Assembly: GCA_049325575.1 (NCBI GenBank)
Contig: JBMOLK010000326.1
Location: forward strand, 1-30,816
Source: JBMOLK01 sp049325575
GTDB taxonomy: Bacteria > Bacillota > Clostridia > Acetivibrionales > Acetivibrionaceae
Direction: 5' to 3'
Length of the DNA stretch: 30,816 nt
A model generated the notes under the pieces. It did not search any database. It was not told the origin of the DNA and was given only the letters and a program-made list of their open reading frames with translations. The first letter of the stretch is position 1, and every line of letters starts with the position of its first letter. A program made the translations under genes and the position numbers. Shown one piece after another: positions 24,962 through 30,816 of this stretch.

Positions 24962-26251
24962 CTATTGTGAAAAAACCCGCAGTATGTCGTTGGACATAAC
25001 AAATATGGAAAAACCTATCAGAATGAAAAATCCAATTGTCATAATTATAGCTTCCTTTTCAATAGGTATAGGTTTTCTTCTTACTGCCTCTACACCTAGA
25101 AGAAGCAGCTTGCTTCCGTCAAGTGCAGGAAAGGGTATAAGGTTTGTAGCTCCTATAGCAGCACTAATGTATGCAGTCAATTGAAGAATATTCAGTAATT
25201 TATCCATAAATGTCGGACTCTCCTGCACTACATCACTCATAGTATCTACTATACCCACAGGCCCAACCATTTGGGTAATGGATACCTTTCCGGTAATAAG
25301 CCATGCCAGGGTAAAGGGTACCATACGGGAGTTTGAGTACGTAAATAATGCAGCATTATTGATGACCTGCAGCAAATTGCCCTTCTCCCCTGTAAATTGC
25401 AAACCGATTTTATACTGTTCAGGTGTCACCTCTTTTTTAGGTGTCATGTTAAGTATTTTTCGAGTTCCCTGTCTTTCAACCGTAACGCTAATAGGTTTAT
25501 CCTTGTTTTGATCTAAAAAAGCTTTAATTTCTTCAAAGCTTGAAACTTCCGTATCATTCAGCTTTACTATCCTGTCACCAGGCTCAAGGCCGGCTTCCTT
25601 TCCAGGATAATTGGGCGACAGATTTTTAACGACATTTGAATTTTCGCCTTGGTCTACAGGCTCAAAGCCAATCATATATCTTTCTGCTTCGGAAACCTTT
25701 TGAGGATTAATCTGTGTCTCAATTTTTTCACCGTTTCTTAGTATTTCTATTTCTGTAGGCTTTCCTTTTGAAACATATAAAAACTGGAATACCTCCATAG
25801 GTTGATAAACCCTTTTATAATCATAGCCGATTACTTTATCCCCTTTTCTAATGCCGACCTGATGTGCCGGAGAACCTTCCACCACATCTCCTACATTTGT
25901 GGTACCGTATCCAACTACCCCATAAAAAATCGCTATTAAAATAAAGGCCGAAACAAGGTTTGCAAGGGGTCCTGCAGCTATGACGGAAGCCCTGATCCAT
26001 ACAGGCTTTTTATAAAATGCCCTTTCGCTGTCCGACTTCTCGTCCTCCCCTTCCATTTTTACATATGCAAGTATGGGAAAGGTTCTTAGAGAATAGGTGG
26101 TCTCACCCTTCTTAAAGCTGAAAATCTTAGGTCCCACAAAGAGCGAAAACTCCTCTACCTTTATGCGCGACAGCTTTGCAACAACAAAGTGTCCCAGCTC
26201 GTGAATAATAATTATAAAATTAAACGCAAGTAAAACCATTAATATTTCCAT
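24962..26251 (-). CDS. rseP: Site-2 zinc metalloprotease RseP/RasP
   Basis: This 429-aa intramembrane protease cleaves anti-sigma factors and signal-peptide remnants within the membrane. The first helix carries HELGH (His17, Glu18, His21). Two PDZ-like domains lie at about 110-195 (SPAHQVGIRKGDKVIGY) and 205-290 (PGKEAGLEPGDRIVKL). The third catalytic ligand is in NLIPFPALDGSK near residue 370, followed by two hydrophobic segments. ATG 26251 has GGAGG 6 nt upstream. An 81-bp gap separates it from dxr. Confidence 0.96.
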   Translation of the reverse strand: MEILMVLLAFNFIIIIHELGHFVVAKLSRIKVEEFSLFVGPKIFSFKKGETTYSLRTFPILAYVKMEGEDEKSDSERAFYKKPVWIRASVIAAGPLANLVSAFILIAIFYGVVGYGTTNVGDVVEGSPAHQVGIRKGDKVIGYDYKRVYQPMEVFQFLYVSKGKPTEIEILRNGEKIETQINPQKVSEAERYMIGFEPVDQGENSNVVKNLSPNYPGKEAGLEPGDRIVKLNDTEVSSFEEIKAFLDQNKDKPISVTVERQGTRKILNMTPKKEVTPEQYKIGLQFTGEKGNLLQVINNAALFTYSNSRMVPFTLAWLITGKVSITQMVGPVGIVDTMSDVVQESPTFMDKLLNILQLTAYISAAIGATNLIPFPALDGSKLLLLGVEAVRRKPIPIEKEAIIMTIGFFILIGFSIFVMSNDILRVFSQ

Positions 26252-26332
26252 AGAAAACCTCCATGATTAAACAATGTAGTAAAACTAATCATACTCTTTG
26301 CTAAAAGCACTCCTATCTAAAATTATACAATA

Positions 26333-27484
26333 TTATCTGTTAATATTCACTTTCTTAACCATTTCTCTTGCCCATAAATCAATTTCAACAATATCACCAA
26401 GGTCAGGTTTATAGTTAACAGAGTGCTTGTTCATTACCTCCTCAATGATCCCTGGTATATCCAAGAATCTTATTTGCTCCTTCATAAACAAGCTTACAGC
26501 TTCTTCATTTGCTGCATTAAGTACTGCCGGCATGGTTCCTCCTGTTTTTAAAGCCTCAAAAGCCAGTTTCAGACTAGGAAATGCCTCCATATCCGGAGCT
26601 TCGAATGTCAGACTGCTGTACTTTAAAAGATCTAGCCTGGAAAAGCTGTTTGCCATTCTTTGTGGGTATGTAAGGGCAAACTGTATGGGTATCCGCATAT
26701 CCGGTGACCCCATCTGAGCCATTACAGACCCGTCAGCATACTCAACCATTGAATGGATAATGCTCTGTGGATGAATTAATACCTCAATTCGATCCAAAGA
26801 AATATCAAAAAGCCATTTGGCTTCAATTACCTCCAAGCCTTTATTCATTAACGTAGCAGAGTCTATAGTTATTTTATTTCCCATGCTCCAGTTGGGATGC
26901 TTTAGTGCTTCCTTCAAAGAAACATTTTCAAGCTGGGCTTTGCTCTTCCCCCTGAAAGGCCCCCCTGAAGCAGTCAAAATTATTTTTGATACATCGTTTA
27001 TATTATTACCCATCAGGCTTTGAAAAATAGCAGAGTGCTCGCTGTCTACAGGAAGAATATTAATTCCCGCGCTCTTGGCTTCAGACATTACGATGGACCC
27101 TGCCGTGACTAGAGTCTCCTTATTTGCTAAAGCAATATCCTTTTTGTTTCTTATTGCTTCAATTGTAGGTACCAATCCTGCTATTCCCACAACTGCAGTC
27201 ACTACGGTATCTACAGATTCAAGTGAAGCTGCTTTCTTAAGACCCTCCGTTCCGCCCACAACTTCAATATCCAGTCCTAAAAGTCTCGACCTTAGAATAT
27301 TTGCCTGTCCTTCATCCTTCACTGCCACAATCTTTGGCCTAAACTCTCTGGCCTGCTTTTCAAGTAAATCTATATTCCTGTTTGCCGAAAGTGCATCAAC
27401 ACCAATATGTAAATTCCTTGCCACATCCAGAGTCTGAACGCCTATAGATCCGGTAGATCCTAAAACCGAAATTCTTTTTACCAT
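26333..27484 (-). CDS. dxr: 1-deoxy-D-xylulose-5-phosphate reductoisomerase
   Basis: It catalyses the first committed MEP-pathway step, DXP to MEP with NADPH. The 383-aa protein opens with the dinucleotide motif VLGSTGSIGVQTL. Metal ligands are Asp147 and Glu149 (PVDSEHSA) and Glu218 (NKGLEVIEA). The substrate loop HPNWSMG precedes them in the fold. ATG 27484 has AAGGAG 7 nt upstream. It is the target of fosmidomycin in other bacteria. Confidence 0.97.
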   Translation of the reverse strand: MVKRISVLGSTGSIGVQTLDVARNLHIGVDALSANRNIDLLEKQAREFRPKIVAVKDEGQANILRSRLLGLDIEVVGGTEGLKKAASLESVDTVVTAVVGIAGLVPTIEAIRNKKDIALANKETLVTAGSIVMSEAKSAGINILPVDSEHSAIFQSLMGNNINDVSKIILTASGGPFRGKSKAQLENVSLKEALKHPNWSMGNKITIDSATLMNKGLEVIEAKWLFDISLDRIEVLIHPQSIIHSMVEYADGSVMAQMGSPDMRIPIQFALTYPQRMANSFSRLDLLKYSSLTFEAPDMEAFPSLKLAFEALKTGGTMPAVLNAANEEAVSLFMKEQIRFLDIPGIIEEVMNKHSVNYKPDLGDIVEIDLWAREMVKKVNINR

Positions 27485-27518
27485 CTATAATCTCCTTCGA
27501 TAAATTTCTTAAGAATAA

Positions 27519-28367
27519 CTATTTTATAATAAAAAAGCTCAAGTAAAAATAAATAACCGGTGCAGTAAATAATATGCTGTCAAACCTGTCCAGGACACCA
27601 CCGTGCCCTGGCATTATATTTCCGTAGTCCTTTACCTTGACAAACCTCTTTATGGCAGATGCCGCCCAGTCCCCCACCTGGGATATTATACCGCATAAAA
27701 GGCCCATAACAACAAAATGGTATAGATCAACATAGGCAATATAGTTGCTGTTTATTAAGTATAGCCCATAAAGAGCCATCACCAGTGTACAGCCTATTAC
27801 TCCGCCGATAGATCCCTCTACGGTTTTCTTGGGGCTGATTGCCGGCATAAGCTTCCTCTTGCCGAATAAAAGTCCTGAAAAATAAGCAAAGGTGTCAGTA
27901 GCCGGGGCTCCGATAAAAATCAGCCATACAAAGAAGAAGCCGTCATTTAGATTTCTCGTCAGCACTATAAATGAAAACAAAAAGGTTATGTATAAAATAC
28001 CGAAAAAAGTTAAGGAAATATCAATAAGATTGTATCTATTATGAAAGAATATAATAAGCGAAAACAGAACAAGCATTATCAAAAAAGTCCCAAAAGACAA
28101 AACTCTTACCGACAGCAAAAACTCCAGATAAGCACCTATATTCTTTCCCTGCTTTTCAAAGCCCATTAACAAAACAGGCAAACAAGACAAATACCCTATT
28201 ATCCTGACAGGCTTAAAACCTGCATTTGATACTGATTTGTAAAACTCGTTCAGAGCAAGTATGGAAAACAAAAAAACTGCAAATCCAAGAACTACTTGCC
28301 CTGCCCATACAACTCCAATAAGTATAGCTATTGCTACAGCACCGCTTGCTACCCTAATTTTAAGCAA
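27519..28367 (-). CDS. cdsA: Phosphatidate cytidylyltransferase
   Basis: This membrane enzyme makes CDP-diacylglycerol from phosphatidate and CTP. The 282-aa product is mostly hydrophobic, with about eight predicted helices. The C-terminal family signature is present: SAIKRFVKVKDYG followed by MPGHGGVLDRFD. The start is TTG 28367, since GGAGGAA lies in the end of uppS and no ATG is available. Only 2 nt separate it from the uppS stop. Confidence 0.96.
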   Translation of the reverse strand: MLKIRVASGAVAIAILIGVVWAGQVVLGFAVFLFSILALNEFYKSVSNAGFKPVRIIGYLSCLPVLLMGFEKQGKNIGAYLEFLLSVRVLSFGTFLIMLVLFSLIIFFHNRYNLIDISLTFFGILYITFLFSFIVLTRNLNDGFFFVWLIFIGAPATDTFAYFSGLLFGKRKLMPAISPKKTVEGSIGGVIGCTLVMALYGLYLINSNYIAYVDLYHFVVMGLLCGIISQVGDWAASAIKRFVKVKDYGNIMPGHGGVLDRFDSILFTAPVIYFYLSFFIIK

Positions 28368-28369
28368 AG

Positions 28370-29128
28370 TTAAATTCCTCCATATCGTCTGTTTCTTTTT
28401 TGATATTCCAAAATAGCCTCCATAATATGCTCCCTTTTAAAATCCGGCCATAAGACATCAGTGTACCAAAACTCTGTATATGCAGCCTGCCATAAAAGAA
28501 AATTACTAATCCTTTTTTCTCCCCCCGGACGGATTAGAAGGTCAGGATCCGGAATGTCCCCTGTATAAAGCTTCTTTGATATCATTTCTTCCTTAATATC
28601 ATCTGCACGAATTTTCCCTTTATCGATCTCTTTTATTATTTCCTTTAAAGCATGTATTATTTCGTCTCTGCTTCCATAATTTAAAGCAATATTCAAAACC
28701 AGGCCTGTATTCTTCGCAGTAAGCTTTGTTACTCTGTCTATCTCCTTTTGAATCTCCTTACTTAACGCGCTGGTATCACCTATTGTCCGTATTCTTACAT
28801 TCTTTCCTCCTATGTGAGTTTCAGCGTTTTTTAAATAATCTAAAAGCAGATCCATCAAAGAGTCAACTTCATTTTTTGGTCTCTTCCAGTTTTCTGTTGA
28901 GAAGGCATACACGGTCAAGTATTTTACTCCTATCTCTCCACAAAATGTTGTTATCTCTTTTAATGTTCTAGAACCTTCCCGGTGCCCAATAGATCGGGGA
29001 AGTCCCCTCTTTTTTGCCCATCGGCCGTTTCCGTCCATTATTATGGCAATGTGAACGGGTAAGCTGCTTTTATCTATATCAAGTTTATACTTTTCTTTTT
29101 TTTTAAATATATCCTTAAAGAAACTCAT
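28370..29128 (-). CDS. uppS: Undecaprenyl diphosphate synthase (cis-prenyltransferase)
   Basis: It extends FPP with IPP to C55-PP, the carrier lipid for the wall. The 252-aa product has IAIIMDGNGRWAKKRG with catalytic Asp32, then GHREGSRTL, AFSTENWKRP, and the C-terminal RPGGEKRISNFLLWQ and TDVLWPDF. ATG 29128 is chosen for GGAGG 5 nt upstream. A start ten codons earlier lacks support. An N-terminal basic stretch (FKKKEKYK) extends beyond the core. Confidence 0.97.
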   Translation of the reverse strand: MSFFKDIFKKKEKYKLDIDKSSLPVHIAIIMDGNGRWAKKRGLPRSIGHREGSRTLKEITTFCGEIGVKYLTVYAFSTENWKRPKNEVDSLMDLLLDYLKNAETHIGGKNVRIRTIGDTSALSKEIQKEIDRVTKLTAKNTGLVLNIALNYGSRDEIIHALKEIIKEIDKGKIRADDIKEEMISKKLYTGDIPDPDLLIRPGGEKRISNFLLWQAAYTEFWYTDVLWPDFKREHIMEAILEYQKRNRRYGGI

Positions 29129-29194
29129 TATAACCTCCAAAACAACTGTTTGAAACAATTACTTGTTATAAAGCTTTCATATTCATCAATCACT

Positions 29195-29223
29195 ATTATA
29201 TATATAAGTTTTTCTAAAAGCAA
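29195..29223 (-). promoter_or_regulatory. Sigma-A promoter for uppS-cdsA-dxr-rseP-ispG
   Basis: The minus strand reads TTGCTT, a 17-bp spacer, then TATAAT, 66 bp before the uppS ATG. It follows the terminator of the pyrH-frr unit and so starts the lipid/isoprenoid operon. Confidence 0.75.
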
Positions 29224-29301
29224 TTACAAGTAACTACAACAACTACAGCCAGATAGCCTAATAAAAACCATTTTAATAAAGTCTCTATATTTTGTAAAGT
29301 A

Positions 29302-29326
29302 AAACCCCTCTTACTTAGAGGGGTTT
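29302..29326 (-). terminator. Terminator of the pyrH-frr unit, overlapping the last stop codon
   Basis: Arms AAACCCCTCT and AGAGGGGTTT form a 10-bp perfect stem with a 5-nt loop. TTTTACTTTAC follows on the minus strand. The TAA of the 66-aa gene is inside the loop and start of the stem. Confidence 0.75.
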
Positions 29327-29515
29327 GCAAACGATAAGTTCAATACCTTCCTTGTCAACTTCTATAGCATTGATTACTCTATAATAATCATCAAACTCTC
29401 CGGACCCTTGTCTAGGCGGAGAAGTTACCCTGATAGAACGTATGTATTTGCCTTCCTTATTCAACTTGCTCCTGGCATCACCTAAAGTAAATCCGATAAC
29501 TTCACTGAATGCCAT
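29315..29515 (-). CDS. Small conserved PASTA-like protein, 66 aa
   Basis: The product opens VIGFTLGDARSKLNKEGKYI, which resembles the pattern of a PASTA or PASTA-like module. The SPPRQGSGEFDDYYRVI loop and a final strand follow. Short proteins of this layout occur beside frr in other Clostridia, as I recall, but I cannot name a family. ATG 29515 has GAGGTG upstream and lies 2 nt after the frr stop, so it is co-translated. The stop codon sits in a terminator. Confidence 0.75.
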   Translation of the reverse strand: MAFSEVIGFTLGDARSKLNKEGKYIRSIRVTSPPRQGSGEFDDYYRVINAIEVDKEGIELIVCKPL

Positions 29516-29517
29516 AA

Positions 29518-30075
29518 CTACACCTCAAGGACCTCTTCTTCCTTAGCCTGAACAATCTTGTCGATATCTGCAATATACTTGTCGGTCAGGTTCTGTATAT
29601 CTTTCTCTGCAGTCTTTAAGTCATCCTCTGTTAGCTCACCGTTTTTCTTAAGTGTTTTCATATGCTCTATTCCATCTCTTCTAATGGATCTTATTGCTAC
29701 CTTGGCATCCTCTCCATACTTCCTTACAACTTTTGTAAGTTCCTTTCTTCTCTCTTCGGTAAGCGGCGGGAAAACCAGTCTTATAACCTTTCCATCATTA
29801 TTTGGATTAATTCCTATATCCGACTTCTGAATTTCCTTTTCAATTTCTTTTAATACTTTGGTGTCCCAGGGTTGAATCATTATTACCCTCGGTTCAGGCA
29901 CAGATATGGTTCCCAACTGATTTATAGGTGTAGGAGTGCCGTAATATTCAACAGTTATTCTATCCAGTATTACCGGATTGGCCCTACCTGCTCTCACTCC
30001 ATTTAGTTCATCCTTTAATACATTTATAGTTTTTTTCATCTTTTGTTCAATATTCTTATACTCTTCCTTTGACAT
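29518..30075 (-). CDS. frr: Ribosome recycling factor
   Basis: RRF splits the post-termination ribosome with EF-G. The 185-aa product has the usual length and the signatures GRANPVILDRITVEYYGTPT and PFF-type PPLTEERRKEL. C-terminal helices ending KEEEVLEV complete the three-helix bundle. ATG 30075 has GGAGG 6 nt upstream and follows pyrH by 16 nt. Confidence 0.97.
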   Translation of the reverse strand: MSKEEYKNIEQKMKKTINVLKDELNGVRAGRANPVILDRITVEYYGTPTPINQLGTISVPEPRVIMIQPWDTKVLKEIEKEIQKSDIGINPNNDGKVIRLVFPPLTEERRKELTKVVRKYGEDAKVAIRSIRRDGIEHMKTLKKNGELTEDDLKTAEKDIQNLTDKYIADIDKIVQAKEEEVLEV

Positions 30076-30091
30076 ACTATTCCTCCTTTAT

Positions 30092-30799
30092 TTACATTAT
30101 TGTTGTTCCGATATTCTCACCCATAATAACTTTAACAATGTTTTCAGGTTCGTCCAAACCAAAAACTATGATCGGAATATTATTGTCCTTACAAAGGGAA
30201 GCCGCAGTTGAATCCATTACTCCAAGTCCTTTGTTGAGTACATCCATAAAAGAAAGCCTGTCAAATTTAACTGCATTGGGATTTGTATAAGGATCACTGT
30301 CGTATACACCGTCTACCTTCTTTGCAAGCAGAATAACTTCTGCATCTATTTCCGCAGCCCGAAGTGCAGCCGCAGTGTCGGTGGAAAAATACGGATTGCC
30401 TGTGCCGCAAGCAAAAATGACGATTCTCCTTTTCTCTAAATGCCTAACAGCTTTTCTCCTTATATATGGTTCAGCTATCTGTCTCATCTCAATAGCAGTT
30501 TGGACTCTAGTAGGAATTCCATTGGATTCTAAAGCATCTTGAAGTCCTAAGGCATTAATGACCGTAGCCAGCATTCCCATATGGTCTGCCGTTGTACGGT
30601 CCATTCCTTTTCCACTTCTTCCTCTCCAGAAGTTACCACCGCCGACAACGATAGCAATCTCAACTCCCATATCATGTATCTCTTTAATTCTACCCGATAT
30701 TTCATTAATTGTATCGGTGTTTATTCCATGCTTCATCTCTCCAGCTAAAGCTTCTCCGCTTATTTTAAGCATAACTCTTTTATATTTGGTTTTTTGCAT
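30092..30799 (-). CDS. pyrH: UMP kinase
   Basis: It phosphorylates UMP to UDP and is the UTP-regulated bacterial type. The 235-aa product carries LKISGEALAG, the glycine-rich IVVGGGNFWRGR, DRTTADHMGMLATVINALGL, and the nucleotide-site segment ACGTGNPYFSTDTAAALRA. ATG 30799 is preceded by GGGGGAAT. The gene is complete, but tsf, its usual upstream neighbour, would lie beyond the window, so the promoter is not seen. Confidence 0.97.
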   Translation of the reverse strand: MQKTKYKRVMLKISGEALAGEMKHGINTDTINEISGRIKEIHDMGVEIAIVVGGGNFWRGRSGKGMDRTTADHMGMLATVINALGLQDALESNGIPTRVQTAIEMRQIAEPYIRRKAVRHLEKRRIVIFACGTGNPYFSTDTAAALRAAEIDAEVILLAKKVDGVYDSDPYTNPNAVKFDRLSFMDVLNKGLGVMDSTAASLCKDNNIPIIVFGLDEPENIVKVIMGENIGTTIM

Positions 30800-30816
30800 T
30801 AAAGATATTCCCCCGC

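Noticed and set aside
26252..26332. TATAAT-like hexamer upstream of rseP
   Set aside because: No acceptable -35 at 16-18 bp and no TGn extension. An AT-rich gap makes such matches common.
1..30816. Looked for tRNA, rRNA, CRISPR arrays, insertion sequences, integrases and phage genes
   Set aside because: No clover-leaf with CCA-type acceptor, no spaced direct repeats, no transposase or integrase motifs were seen on either strand.

Overview
The window is AT-rich and reads as a chromosomal segment of a low-GC Firmicute of class Clostridia. Three things point there: the gene order pyrH-frr-uppS-cdsA-dxr-rseP-ispG-polC, then rimP-nusA-ylxR-ylxQ-infB-rbfA-nrnA-truB-ribF; a Gram-positive PolC; and secreted proteins carrying copper-amine-oxidase-N (stalk) domains. 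The last two features suggest a relative of Acetivibrio/Ruminiclostridium, but that is inference, because no rRNA or other species marker is present. Almost every gene lies on the minus strand, so transcription runs from high to low coordinates. One small gene (3155-3325) is on the plus strand.

Read in transcription order, 30799-29302 holds pyrH, frr and a 66-aa PASTA-like protein, closed by a hairpin that overlaps the last stop codon. A new promoter (29195-29223) starts uppS-cdsA-dxr-rseP-ispG-glycosyltransferase-polC. These genes cover undecaprenyl-PP synthesis, CDP-diacylglycerol synthesis, the MEP isoprenoid pathway, intramembrane proteolysis and replication. Between polC and rimP, which are often neighbours in Firmicutes, sit two secreted or surface genes: an HtrA-like serine protease with an N-terminal stalk domain, and a protein with two stalk units plus three PsbP-like repeats. 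A near-consensus sigma-A promoter lies just after polC, and about 450 nt of structured, apparently untranslated leader precede the protease.

A second near-consensus promoter (15011-15039) starts the translation/transcription operon: rimP, nusA, ylxR, ylxQ, infB, rbfA, nrnA, truB, ribF. Several of these genes overlap or nearly abut. The infB product has a long asparagine/arginine-rich N-terminal insert. The operon is interrupted by a 232-bp gap between rbfA and nrnA with a hairpin, a 13-bp-arm palindrome and one copy of a 29-bp repeat. A second copy, inverted, lies after ribF.

The low-coordinate end is less tightly housekeeping: a CNNM/CBS transporter-like membrane protein, a protein of the group labelled 'quinate 5-dehydrogenase' in Clostridia, the 56-aa plus-strand gene with a good terminator, and the N-terminal 943 residues of a large secreted subtilase (S8-FnIII-PA14-Kelch) cut by the window edge.

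I see no tRNA, rRNA, CRISPR array, insertion sequence or prophage. The best candidates for undescribed biology are the structured HtrA leader, the stalk-protease/PsbP-repeat pair it drives, and the inverted 29-bp intergenic repeats.
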